The notes under the pieces: generated by a model
The model's database searches: none
Seen by the model: only the letters and a program-made list of their open reading frames with translations
Told to the model about the DNA's origin: nothing
Shown here: positions 28,145-39,058 of the stretch, piece after piece
Position numbering within the stretch: position 1 is the first letter of the stretch
Layout: the number at the start of each line of letters is the position of its first letter
Origin: Microcella alkaliphila
Lineage (GTDB): Bacteria > Actinomycetota > Actinomycetes > Actinomycetales > Microbacteriaceae
NCBI RefSeq assembly: GCF_004216855.1
Contig: NZ_SGXT01000014.1
Location: 248,001-312,000 of the forward strand
Direction of reading: 5' to 3'
DNA length: 64,000 nucleotides
Program-made: the position numbers and the translations under genes

Positions 28145-29028
28145 CGACGGGGCACGCCGCCGACACCCTCGACCTACCGGGGTGGGTACACGCGTACAGC
28201 GGCAAGGTGCGCGATCTCTATATGCCGGAGGGCGCATCCAGCCTCGCGGAGTCCGACCGCGTTCTGATGGTCGCGAGCGACCGGGTGAGCGCTTTTGACC
28301 ACGTGCTCGAGCCGGGCATCCCCGGTAAGGGCGCCCTGCTGACGCAGTTGAGTCGGTGGTGGTTCGCGCAGCTGCCGATCGCCAACCACCTCGACCCGCA
28401 GGGCGTCGTGCCCGACGCCGTGGCCGACCGCGCCGTCGTCGCGCGGCGCCTTCGCATGCACCCCGTGGAATGCGTCGTGCGCGGCTACCTCGTCGGCAGC
28501 GGCTGGGCCGAGTACCGCGAACGCGGCACCGTTTGCGGCATCGCGCTGCCAGCCGGGCTGACGAATGGCGACCGGCTGCCCGAACCGATCTACACGCCGG
28601 CGTGGAAGGCGCCGTACGGCGAACACGACGAGAACATCACGTTCGAGCGATCGGTCGAACTGGTCGGGGCGTCCGTCGCCGAGGCACTGCGGGATGCGTC
28701 GCTCGCGATCTTCACGCGGGCCTCGGCGGTCGCCGAGTCACGCGGCGTGATCCTCGCCGACACGAAGTTCGAGTTCGGCGACGACCCGGAGACGGGCGAG
28801 CTCACCCTCGCCGACGAAGTACTGACGAGCGACTCGTCGCGGTACTGGGACGCGACGCTGTACGCCGCGGGCGGCCCCGACCGCCTGGCGAGCTTTGACA
28901 AGCAGATCGTGCGCGACTGGCTGGCCGCCAACTGGGACGGCTCCGGGGTTTCGCCGCGCCTGCCCGTCGAGATCGTCGAGCGCACGGCGGCCCGCTACCG
29001 CGAGCTGATCGACCGCCTGACCGCGTAG
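28141..29028 (+). CDS. purC: SAICAR synthetase
   Basis: 295 residues, ATG overlapping the purD stop. Signature regions are HAYSGKVRDLY, VASDRVSAFDHVLEPGIPGKG, MHPVECVVRGYLVGSGW and LADTKFEFG with a following Asp-rich loop, then SSRYWDATLY. It condenses CAIR with aspartate. The length matches the eukaryote-like/actinobacterial long form. No terminator was seen directly downstream; the 571-bp repeat-rich gap follows. Confidence 0.96.
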   Translation: MTTGHAADTLDLPGWVHAYSGKVRDLYMPEGASSLAESDRVLMVASDRVSAFDHVLEPGIPGKGALLTQLSRWWFAQLPIANHLDPQGVVPDAVADRAVVARRLRMHPVECVVRGYLVGSGWAEYRERGTVCGIALPAGLTNGDRLPEPIYTPAWKAPYGEHDENITFERSVELVGASVAEALRDASLAIFTRASAVAESRGVILADTKFEFGDDPETGELTLADEVLTSDSSRYWDATLYAAGGPDRLASFDKQIVRDWLAANWDGSGVSPRLPVEIVERTAARYRELIDRLTA

Positions 29029-29040
29029 GCGACCGGCGCA

Positions 29041-29130
29041 CTGTGCTTCCTGCACCGCGAGCGCCCCACACCGCGCTTCCGGCACTGCGGGCGCCCCGTG
29101 CTGCGTTTCCGACACCGCGGATGGCCCCGT
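29041..29130. repeat. Three degenerate 30-bp tandem repeats
   Basis: Units 29041-29070, 29071-29100 and 29101-29130 share the pattern CYGYGYTTCC-N-GCACYGCG followed by a GCCCC-type run. The 30-bp period is exact and the divergence between units is high. Confidence 0.6.
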
Positions 29131-29164
29131 CCTGCGCCCACGCCCATCAGCACCACGGCTATCG

Positions 29165-29230
29165 CCACCGTCACCGTCACCGCCACCGCCACCGCCACCG
29201 TCACCGCCACCGCCACCGCCACCGCCACCG
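29165..29230. repeat. Hexanucleotide tandem repeat (YCACCG)11
   Basis: Eleven contiguous 6-bp units, each CCACCG or TCACCG, without interruption. It is a probable site of copy-number variation by slippage. Confidence 0.9.
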
Positions 29231-29264
29231 CCTGAGCATGTGTGAACAATTTCGTGCGAATTGT

Positions 29265-29504
29265 CACTAGTGGTCGAATGCGAGTGACCGAAACGACCAC
29301 AAGTGCACACTCGCGGGCATGAATGCACGGTCGGGCTTTCGTGCCGCATACGTGTGCGGCTCACGCACCGCAGGCCACCCGCTCGCGTCGCCACGCGGAG
29401 CTACACCGGCACGGCGCGCAGACACACGCGTGAGTTTGCACTCGTGATCAAGATCGGGCGGGTGAGACGACCACAACTGCACACTGGCCGGCATGGATGC
29501 ACGG
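29265..29504. repeat. Pair of related hairpin repeats
   Basis: A 38-bp segment starting ACGACCACAA at 29293-29330 recurs at 29467-29504 with about four differences. In each copy its first half pairs with an upstream arm: CACTAGTGGTCG (29265-29276) with CGACCACAAGTG (29294-29305), and AGTTTGCACTCGTGATC with GACCACAACTGCACACT further on. Confidence 0.6.
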
Positions 29505-29599
29505 GGTACCGCAACGAGGATGCCCGCGCCCCGGCTCTCTACGCACCCGGCACCGAGAACCCCACGGAATACCCCGGGGGTGTACGGCGTTACCCCGGC

Positions 29600-30520
29600 A
29601 TGTCCGATCAGCTCCACGCTGCCACTGCGCGCACCCTGCCCGCCGACTTGACGATGGGCGCGGTCACTCTCGACGTCGCGAACCTCGACGTGATGACCGC
29701 CTACTACCGCGACGCCGTCGGCCTGGCGGTGCTCGCGGACGACGCCGACACGGTGACGCTCGGCCGACCGGCGAACGTCGCCAACACCGGCGCGGGCACC
29801 GTCGTCACCGCGGCCAAGCCCGCCGTCGTGCTGCGTCACAGCCCGGCGATGCGGCACGCGGGCCCCCGCGAAGCGGGGCTGTTCCACACGGCGATCCTGT
29901 TCGAGACGCGCGCCGCTCTCGCCTCCGCGGTGTACCGCACGGCGACGGCGCATCCCGAACGATTCACGGGTTCGGCCGACCATCTCGTCAGCGAGGCGTT
30001 CTACTTCGACGATCCGGAAGGCAACGGTGTCGAGCTGTACTGGGATCGCCCCCGCGACACCTGGCAGTGGTCGGGCGACCGCGTGTCGATGGCGAGCCTG
30101 CCGCTCGACCCAAACGCGTTCTTACGCGAACACCTCACCGAGGACGAGCTCGACCACCCCACCTCCGGTGCGGTCGGCCACGTGCACCTCTCGGTGGGCG
30201 ACGTCGACACGGCGCGCTCCTTCTATTCGGGCACACTCGGCTTCGACATCACGGCCGAGCTTGGCAACCAGGCCGTGTTCATGAGTGCGGGCGGCTACCA
30301 CCACCACATGGCGATGAATGTGTGGCGCAGCCGTGGAGCCGGGCGCCGGCAACCCACCCTCGGGCTCGGTCTCGTCGACATCGTGCTGCCATCGGCCGAC
30401 GCCGTCGGCGCCCTCACCGAACGGATGCGCGACCACCGCATCAACGTCGCGAACGACGGGCAGACAGTCAGCGTCGGCGACCCGTGGGGGAACCGGCTGC
30501 GCGTCACCGCGACCCCCTAG
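29600..30520 (+). CDS. VOC-family protein with two glyoxalase domains (CatE-like)
   Basis: 306 residues from the ATG at 29600; the reading frame is open further upstream but that stretch is repeat DNA. Two vicinal-oxygen-chelate modules are visible: about 15-130 (LDVANLDVMTAYYRDAVGLAVL, DPEGNGVELYWDRP) and about 185-300 (GHVHLSVGDVDTARSFYSGTLGF, YHHHMAMNVW, DPWGNRLRVT). The layout fits extradiol-dioxygenase-like CatE proteins, which use a mononuclear metal bound by His/Glu. The substrate is unknown. The SGNH gene follows after 11 bp. Confidence 0.87.
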   Translation: MSDQLHAATARTLPADLTMGAVTLDVANLDVMTAYYRDAVGLAVLADDADTVTLGRPANVANTGAGTVVTAAKPAVVLRHSPAMRHAGPREAGLFHTAILFETRAALASAVYRTATAHPERFTGSADHLVSEAFYFDDPEGNGVELYWDRPRDTWQWSGDRVSMASLPLDPNAFLREHLTEDELDHPTSGAVGHVHLSVGDVDTARSFYSGTLGFDITAELGNQAVFMSAGGYHHHMAMNVWRSRGAGRRQPTLGLGLVDIVLPSADAVGALTERMRDHRINVANDGQTVSVGDPWGNRLRVTATP

Positions 30521-30531
30521 ACTCGGGCGCC

Positions 30532-31323
30532 GTGAGCAATCCGCACGACCAGCCCGACAAGCCGACGTTCACGCGCGACGGCCTTGCTGTCAGCCGCGCC
30601 GTCGCGCTCGCGCTCGCGCCCGTGATCGTGCCGCAGTCTCGTGAGCTACGTGAGCGCATCCCCGTCCTGCCGGAGGCGCCCGGCCCGTGGCGCGGAGCCG
30701 CCGGCGACAGGGGCGACGACAACCCCATCCGGATGCTCGTGCTCGGCGACTCGACGGCGGCCGGCGTCGGCGTTGACGACGCGAATTTCGGGCTCGGCGG
30801 CCAACTGGCGCGTGCGCTGAACGAGGCGACGGCGCGTCGGGTGTTGTGGCGTGCATCCGGTCGGTCGGGGGCGACCGCGCGCGACCTGATTGCCCGCCAC
30901 CTGAGACCGGCGCTGCGCGAGAAGACGACGCTCGTCTTCCTCAGCGTGGGCGCCAACGACGCGCTCGCGGTGCGCAGCGCCCGCGGGTTCCGGCGCGACA
31001 TCGAGCACATCGTCGGGAAGGTGTTCGGCGCGCACCCCGAGGCCGTGCTGCTCATGTCGTCGCTGCCCGCGTTCTTCCGGTTCCGCGGGCTGCCCGAGCC
31101 GCTGCGCTCGACCCTCTACCGTCACTCGCAAGCGCTCGAGCACGAGGCGCGCGAACTGATCGACGCGCACCCGCGCGCGCACATGTCGCCGCCCCCGCCT
31201 CCGTACACCGAGGGGTTTTTTGCGGTCGATGAGTTCCACCCCGGCGCGCAGGGCTACCGCGAGTGGGCCGACTTCGCGATCGCCGACGCGCTCACCTCGC
31301 CGGTCGGCACGCTGCTGCGGTAG
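30532..31323 (+). CDS. SGNH/GDSL-family hydrolase
   Basis: 263 residues from the GTG at 30532, 11 bp after the VOC stop. The four SGNH blocks are present: LVLGDSTAAGVG (catalytic Ser), a block II Gly in the SGRSGATARDL region, FLSVGANDAL (block III Asn) and VDEFHPGAQGY (catalytic Asp and His). It should be an esterase or lipase-like hydrolase. No signal peptide is evident, so it is probably cytosolic. It probably shares a transcript with the VOC gene. Confidence 0.9.
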   Translation: MSNPHDQPDKPTFTRDGLAVSRAVALALAPVIVPQSRELRERIPVLPEAPGPWRGAAGDRGDDNPIRMLVLGDSTAAGVGVDDANFGLGGQLARALNEATARRVLWRASGRSGATARDLIARHLRPALREKTTLVFLSVGANDALAVRSARGFRRDIEHIVGKVFGAHPEAVLLMSSLPAFFRFRGLPEPLRSTLYRHSQALEHEARELIDAHPRAHMSPPPPPYTEGFFAVDEFHPGAQGYREWADFAIADALTSPVGTLLR

Positions 31324-31381
31324 ATGCCGAGCTGCGGTCGACCTGGCCCTGACCGGCGCGGTGCGCTGACCCACGCGAGCG

Positions 31382-32491
31382 CTACTCGGCGCCCGCGTCC
31401 TCCGCACTCTCGATCGCGCTGACCTCGGCATCTCCGCCCCCGCCGATGACGCGCTGGCCCGGCAGCGCCTCGGGCGCCTCGTTGCGCACCCACGAAACGA
31501 GCTGCTCGCGCACGAGCACGCGGAGGTCCCACAGCGTGGGAGCGTCGGCCGCGCTGACGAGCACACGCACCTCGATGCGGCCGCCGGTCGCGTCGGTGAC
31601 GGCGACGTTCGCGACGCGGCCGTCCCACAGGGGGGTGCCGGCCAGGATGTCGTCGAGTTTCGCGCGCATCGCGTCGACGTCGAGGCGCCAGTCGAGGTCG
31701 AGCATGATCGCACCGATGAGGTCGCTTGTCTGACGCGTCCAGTTCTGGAACGGCGTCGTCGCGAAGTAGACCGACGGCAGCACCATGCGGCGCTGGTCCC
31801 ACAGCTTCACGACGACGTAGGTCAGGGTGATCTCTTCGACGCGGCCGAACTCCTCCTCGACGATGACGACGTCGTCAATGCGGATCGCGTCGCTGAACGC
31901 CAACTGCATTCCGGCGAACACGTTCGACAGGGTCGACTGCGCGGCAAGACCCGCGATCACGGAGGCGAGGCCCGCCGAGGCCAGCAGGCTCGCGCCCGCC
32001 GCCTGCGCCCCCGGGAACGTCAACAGCGCCGCCGCCACGGCGATCAGCCCGACCACGACCACGACGATGCGGCGCACGAGCAGCAGCTGCGTCTGCATGC
32101 GCCGCGCGACCCGGTTGTCGTCGACGGTGATGTCGTAGCGCCGCAACACCCGCTCGAACATGAGGCGCACGATCGCGGTGATGAACCACGCCGCCGCCAG
32201 AATCACCAGGATGCGGAAGGTCTGATTGATGATCGGCCGCCAACCCGCCTCCACGACCGCCGCGGGCAGCGTCAGCGAGATGGCGATCCACACGCCGATG
32301 AGGCCAAGCAAAACCCGTAGCCGACGCCGCGGCGGGCCGAACGTTGCGTAGGCGCCCGCCCACTTGCGCGAGGCGATGCGGGCGCCGAGGGCGAGCATCC
32401 CGGTGACAACGATGACGATGCCGAGGGCGATGGCGACGGCGAGCCCGAGGCCCGTCCAGCTCTGCCAGGTGAAGTCGTCGACTGCGGGCAC
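31382..32491 (-). CDS. MscS-family mechanosensitive ion channel
   Basis: 369 residues from the GTG at 32491, preceded by GGGAGG; longer upstream readings lack a ribosome-binding site and enter the purS promoter gap. Four TM helices (about 10-35, 60-85, 100-125, 140-190) lead to the MscS pore and vestibule: GLASVIAGLAAQSTLSNVFAGMQLAFSDAIRIDD, the family EEFGRVEEITLTYV segment and PFQNWTR. It opens under membrane tension during hypo-osmotic shock. A roughly 50-residue acidic tail follows. It converges with the SGNH gene and is divergent from purS. Confidence 0.92.
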   Translation of the reverse strand: MPAVDDFTWQSWTGLGLAVAIALGIVIVVTGMLALGARIASRKWAGAYATFGPPRRRLRVLLGLIGVWIAISLTLPAAVVEAGWRPIINQTFRILVILAAAWFITAIVRLMFERVLRRYDITVDDNRVARRMQTQLLLVRRIVVVVVGLIAVAAALLTFPGAQAAGASLLASAGLASVIAGLAAQSTLSNVFAGMQLAFSDAIRIDDVVIVEEEFGRVEEITLTYVVVKLWDQRRMVLPSVYFATTPFQNWTRQTSDLIGAIMLDLDWRLDVDAMRAKLDDILAGTPLWDGRVANVAVTDATGGRIEVRVLVSAADAPTLWDLRVLVREQLVSWVRNEAPEALPGQRVIGGGGDAEVSAIESAEDAGAE

Positions 32492-32606
32492 GTGAGCCTC
32501 CCGTTCCGGGTTCCTGATCGGTGGTCGTCGGTCGGTCAGGCCACCGTAGCCGCGCCGGTAGAGTGAATGCTGACCCCACCCGCTGCCGCGCATCCGAGGA
32601 GCCGCC

Positions 32607-32873
32607 GTGCCCACCATCGTCGTCGAGGTCATGCCGAAGGCCGAACTGCTCGACCCGGCCGGCAAGGCCGTCGCCGGGGCGATTCACCGCCTGGGCGAAA
32701 ACCGCATCACCGACGTTCGCCTCGGCAAGCGCTTCGAACTGCACGTGGATGGCGAGGTTGACGACGCCCTCCTCGACACGGCGCGCCAGCTGGCCGCCGA
32801 CCTGCTCTCGAACGGCGTCATCGAAGACGTCGTCAGCGTGCACGTGGCCCAGACCGTCACCGCGGGCGCGTGA
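32607..32873 (+). CDS. purS: FGAM synthase subunit PurS
   Basis: 88 residues, GTG start with GAGGAG 6 bp upstream. The pattern [17 protein letters not shown], then [17 protein letters not shown], is diagnostic of PurS, the small bridging subunit of the PurSQL complex. Its presence matches the short PurL encoded downstream. Confidence 0.95.
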   Translation: MPTIVVEVMPKAELLDPAGKAVAGAIHRLGENRITDVRLGKRFELHVDGEVDDALLDTARQLAADLLSNGVIEDVVSVHVAQTVTAGA

Positions 32874-32875
32874 CC

Positions 32876-33571
32876 ATGCGCGTCGGAGTCGTCACCTTCC
32901 CCGGGTCGCTTGATGACCGCGACGCGATGCGCGCCGTGCGCCTCGCGGGGGCAGAGCCGGTTGCGCTGTGGCACGGCGAGCACGACCTGAAGGGGGTCGA
33001 CGCGATCGTCTTGCCCGGCGGCTTCAGTTACGGCGACTACCTGCGCGCTGGCGCGATCGCGGCCCGCTCGCCGATCATGGCCGAGGTCATCGACGCGGCG
33101 AACGGCGGGATGCCCGTGCTCGGCATCTGCAACGGCTTCCAGATCCTCGTCGAGGCACACCTGCTGCCCGGCGGGCTGATTCGCAACGACCACGGCGACT
33201 TCATCCGCCGCGACCAGCGCCTGCGCGTCGAGTCGACCGCCAGCGCCTGGACGAACGGCTTCACCGAGGGGCAAGAGATCGTGATCCCGCTGAAGAACGG
33301 CGAGGGCGGCTACATCGCCGACGAGACGACGCTCGACCGGCTCGAGGGCGAGGGGCTCGTCGCCTTCCGCTACCTCGACGTTAACCCGAACGGCTCGCTG
33401 CGCGACATCGCGGGCCTGCGCAACGAGCGCGGCAACGTGGTCGGCCTCATGCCGCACCCCGAGCACGCCGTCGAGGCGGGCTTCGGCCCCGACACAACGA
33501 GTGCGATGCGCTCCGGCACCGACGGGCTGACGTTCTTCACATCGGTGCTCAAGCAGAGCGTGCTGAACTAG
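32876..33571 (+). CDS. purQ: FGAM synthase glutaminase subunit PurQ
   Basis: 231 residues from ATG at 32876, two bases after the purS stop; a GTG at 32870 overlapping that stop is an alternative giving two extra residues. It is a class I glutamine amidotransferase: nucleophile Cys in [20 protein letters not shown], catalytic His-Glu in [13 protein letters not shown]. It supplies ammonia to PurL. Start [14 protein letters not shown] is typical. Confidence 0.95.
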   Translation: MRVGVVTFPGSLDDRDAMRAVRLAGAEPVALWHGEHDLKGVDAIVLPGGFSYGDYLRAGAIAARSPIMAEVIDAANGGMPVLGICNGFQILVEAHLLPGGLIRNDHGDFIRRDQRLRVESTASAWTNGFTEGQEIVIPLKNGEGGYIADETTLDRLEGEGLVAFRYLDVNPNGSLRDIAGLRNERGNVVGLMPHPEHAVEAGFGPDTTSAMRSGTDGLTFFTSVLKQSVLN

Positions 33572-33576
33572 GGGTC

Positions 33577-34116
33577 ATGACCACCGACGCCTCCCCGGCG
33601 CCTGCCGCGCCGTCCTCCCCCGCTGGCTCGCCCCGTGCATCCCGTGTGACACCGAAGAGGCTCTATCGCGTGCTCGCGATCGCCGAGGCGATCACGTGGA
33701 CGCTCCTGATCGGCGGCCTCATCATTCGCGCGGTCGTCGGCCGCGACGACGGCGCGATCTTCGTGACGATCGGCGGCAGCATCCACGGGTTCGTGTTCCT
33801 CGCCTACGCGGCGACCGCCGTCTTGACCGCGGTGAACCAGCGCTGGGGCATCAAGATCGGGATGCTCGCGGTCGTCACCGCGATCGTCCCGTACGCGACG
33901 ATCCCCTTTGACATCTGGGCGCACCGCACGGGTCGTCTCGAGGGCGACTGGCGGCGCGAGGAGACGGACGACCCGCGCGATCGCGTGTGGTTCGACCGCC
34001 TCGTGCGGTGGATGCTGCGGCACCCCTACCTGCTCGGCACCCTCATCGTGGTCGGCGTCGTGGTGCTGTACGTCGTGCTGCTGACGATCGGGCCGCCGAT
34101 TCCGAAGGCCGACTGA
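33577..34116 (+). CDS. DUF3817 membrane protein
   Basis: 179 residues, 5 bp after purQ. A Pro/Ala-rich cytosolic start (1-25) precedes four hydrophobic helices (about 32-52, 62-84, 88-105, 148-172). LYRVLAIAEAITWTLLIGGLI and GSIHGFVFLAYAATAV are the DUF3817 core with its conserved buried Glu and His. The function is unknown. It is probably in the purSQ transcript. Confidence 0.88.
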   Translation: MTTDASPAPAAPSSPAGSPRASRVTPKRLYRVLAIAEAITWTLLIGGLIIRAVVGRDDGAIFVTIGGSIHGFVFLAYAATAVLTAVNQRWGIKIGMLAVVTAIVPYATIPFDIWAHRTGRLEGDWRREETDDPRDRVWFDRLVRWMLRHPYLLGTLIVVGVVVLYVVLLTIGPPIPKAD

Positions 34117-34181
34117 CGCCTCATCCACAATCCGCCGCGCGACGGATGCCCTGATCACGGCGACCCTGGCAGGGTGGACGG

Positions 34182-34994
34182 ATGCGCTCGATCCTCATCT
34201 TTCTTGCCATCGCGTTCGGACTGAGTTGGCTTATCGCCCTGCCACTGTGGTTTGGCGACGGGCTCGCTAGCCCCTTCTTCGGGCTGGTGGCGCTCGCGAT
34301 GATGGCCACGCCAGCGATCGCCGCGCTCATCGTCGTGTTTCTTGTCGACAAGCCCGCGCGGAAGGCCGCCGCTCTGGGCCTCTGGCCGATCGGACGCCCG
34401 GGCCGTTTCATCGGCTACCTGGCGCTGGCGCTCGTCGTGCCGGTGGTGCTGATCCTGGCCGCGCTGCCCATCGGCGCACTCTTCGGCGTCTACCCGGCCG
34501 ACTTCGTGAACTTCAGCGGCTTCCAAGAGATCACCGAAGCGCAACTGGCCGCGACGGGAGCGCCCGCGTTGCCCATCCCGATCGGCGTGCTCGTCGCGCT
34601 GCAGTTCGTCAACGTGCTGATTGGCGCGTTCATCAACCTGATTCCCGCACTCGGGGAAGAGCTCGGCTGGCGTGGCTGGCTGCTGCCGAAGCTGCTGCCG
34701 CTCGGAGTCACCCCGGCAATCCTGCTGTCGGGCCTCATCTGGGGGCTGTGGCACGCACCACTCGTGCTGCTCGGCTACAACTACCCGACAGCGCCGGGCT
34801 GGCTCGGTCTCGTGATGATGTGCGGCATGTGTGTCGTGGTGGGCGCCGTGTTCAGTTGGCTGCGCATCCGTTCGGGAAGCGTCTGGGCACCAGCGCTCGT
34901 GCCGCTCGTGCTCATCATCGTGCTCGCCGCGACGGGGCAGTTCCGCCCGGCGCCGACGCCCGACGCGCAGCCGGAGCCGGCGACGAGCCGCTGA
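34182..34994 (+). CDS. CPBP-family intramembrane metalloprotease (CAAX/Abi type)
   Basis: 270 residues with seven or eight TM helices. The ABI catalytic motifs are intact: PALGEELGWRGWL (Glu159, Glu160, Arg164) and GLIWGLWHAPLVLLGYN (His191), plus a late N-x-x-(x)-type helix region replaced here by a C-terminal TM. Substrates are unknown; the family includes prenyl-protein proteases and bacteriocin-immunity-like proteins. ATG at 34182, with GGCAGGGTGG upstream. Confidence 0.9.
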   Translation: MRSILIFLAIAFGLSWLIALPLWFGDGLASPFFGLVALAMMATPAIAALIVVFLVDKPARKAAALGLWPIGRPGRFIGYLALALVVPVVLILAALPIGALFGVYPADFVNFSGFQEITEAQLAATGAPALPIPIGVLVALQFVNVLIGAFINLIPALGEELGWRGWLLPKLLPLGVTPAILLSGLIWGLWHAPLVLLGYNYPTAPGWLGLVMMCGMCVVVGAVFSWLRIRSGSVWAPALVPLVLIIVLAATGQFRPAPTPDAQPEPATSR

Positions 34995-35000
34995 CCGCGG

Positions 35001-35090
35001 CTACCGGTTGATCGCGCCGCCCAGCAGGAACGCGCCGGCAAAGACCAGCACGGCGATGATCGCAAAGATCCACAGGGTCGACGCCTTCAT
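35001..35090 (-). CDS. 29-residue single-TM microprotein
   Basis: ATG at 35090 to TAG at 35001. The product is a Lys start (MKAST), a 20-residue hydrophobic helix (LWIFAIIAVLVFAGAFLLGG) and a short AINR end. Such a clean charge/helix/charge layout in a GC-rich frame suggests a real membrane microprotein, but the ribosome-binding site is poor. It lies in the purL promoter region, antisense to that promoter. Confidence 0.45.
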   Translation of the reverse strand: MKASTLWIFAIIAVLVFAGAFLLGGAINR

Positions 35091-35201
35091 GCCGCCAGCG
35101 TACGCGCGGCGCGTTACGGCGCGATGACGCCGGTCAGCCGAGAGCTTCCCCGCCGATAGGATCGGAGCATCCGCCCGCCGCCTGCTAGGAGCGCCCTGCC
35201 C

Positions 35202-37516
<2,315 letters not shown>

Positions 37517-37520
<4 letters not shown>

Positions 37521-39019
37521 GCCCGCTCCATCCACTTCTCGATTTCGCTCGCGGTGCGAGGGAAATCGGCAGACAGCAGTTCGCAACCGTGCTCCGTGAG
37601 AAGCACGTCGTCCTCGATGCGCACTCCGATTCCGCGAAACCGTTCGGGCACGCTGAGGTCGTCCTCGTGAAAGTAGAGCCCCGGCTCGATGGTGAAGACC
37701 ATGCCCGGTTCGAGTACACCGTCGAGGTAGACCTGTTGGCGGGCGAGTGCGCAGTCGTGCACATCAAGTCCGAGGTGGTGGCCGGTGCCGTGGATCATGA
37801 ATCGACGATGGTACTGCGCCTCCTCATGGAGGGAGTCTTCGGCGCTCACCGGAATCAGCCCCCACTCGCTGACATGGTGAGCGATCATCCGCATCGCGGC
37901 GTCATGCATGTCTCGGAAGCGGGCTCCCGGCTTCGCCGCCTCGCGTGCGGCATCCGCAGCCTCCAACACGGCATCGTAGACCTGGCGCTGCATGTCGGTG
38001 AAGGTGCCCGATATCGGAACAGTACGTGTGATGTCGGCGGTGTACAGGCTGTCGACCTCAACACCCGCATCGAGGAGGAGGAGGTCTCCCCGACGAATGG
38101 GCCCATCATTGCGAGTCCAGTGCAGGGTGCACGCGTGCGACCCCCCGGCGACGATCGTTTCGTACCCGACGCCGTGGCCCTCCGCTCGTGCCCGCCGATA
38201 GAACGCGCCTTCCACGAGTCTCTCTCCCCGGTCGTGGTCGATGCAGTCACGCAGCTGGCCGATGACGTCGTCGAAGCCTCGCTGCGTTGCGGCGACAGCG
38301 CGACGCAACTCGGCAATTTCGAAGGTGTCTTTCACGAGGCGCAGCTCGCTGAGCACCTGAGCGAGGCGCTCATCATCGTCTCGCGGAACCGTGCCGCGCT
38401 CCGCGTCACGCCCGGTGCGCACGCTCTCACGCCGGCGATCGACCACAGCGGTCACCGTCGGGTCTGCGTTCCTCAGCACCGCGATGTCGCCCTCCCACGA
38501 CTCGAGGGCTCCGTCGAATTCATCGAGAGGCCGGGTGTCCATTCCGAGGTCACCGGCGACCTGCTGAAGAGTGGGTCGACGACCAGTCCAGAGTTCGCCG
38601 ACCTCATTGTTCGCATAGAACTCGTCGGAGTCGTGCCCGGAGGATGGTCGAAAGTACAGGATGGCGCGATGGCCCCCGACGATTGGTTCCAGCACAAGAA
38701 TCGACCCAGCGACGGTGTCTGACCCCCATGCGGTGAGATACGCGAAACCGGAGTGCGGGCGGTACGTGTAGTACTGGTCATTCGCGCGGACCGACTGTGA
38801 TCCCGCCGGCACGATCACGGTCACACCCTCAAAGGCTGGAGACAGCCTGGCGCGGCGCCTCTGTGCGAAAGCGGCAGCGTCTCGCTGCGCCCCAGGTTCG
38901 ACCGATGCCTCGGCCCAACCCTGCTTGATGTAGTCGCGAAATGTATCTGACGTTGGAGTGGTGGAACGATTACGGCTCGTCAGAGGAAGAGGTTCTCGTG
39001 CGGTCTGATTGTCGTTCAT
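37517..39019 (-). CDS. Aminopeptidase P family (M24) metallopeptidase
   Basis: 500 residues. An AMP_N-type N-domain (about 45-190, with [17 protein letters not shown]) precedes the pita-bread M24 domain. The five metal ligands are visible: Asp in [14 protein letters not shown], Asp in [12 protein letters not shown], His in [13 protein letters not shown], Glu in FTIEPGLYF and Glu in [10 protein letters not shown]. It should remove N-terminal residues before proline, or cleave a related amide. It is the most distal gene of the island, ending exactly at the purL junction. Within the island it may finish breakdown of an N-carbamyl or dipeptide product (inference). Confidence 0.9.
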
Positions 39020-39058
39020 GCTGGCCCCTGTCGGCGTAGTGATGGAAATCGAGTGGTG

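Larger units (their letters stand above)
29029..29599. other. 571-bp non-coding, repeat-rich gap
   Basis: No credible gene lies between purC and the VOC gene. The gap holds three degenerate 30-bp tandem units (29041-29130), eleven CACCGY-type hexamers (29165-29230), and two related hairpin elements sharing a 38-bp segment (29293-29330 and 29467-29504). Reading frames across it encode only His-Arg or Gly-Asp runs created by the hexamers. Confidence 0.8.

Noticed and set aside
29165-29230. Possible CRISPR-like array
   Set aside because: Units are 6 bp and contiguous, with no spacers and no cas genes in the window.
29043-29270. Short frame encoding a His-Arg dipeptide run
   Set aside because: Created entirely by the YCACCG hexamers; no conserved start or ribosome-binding site.
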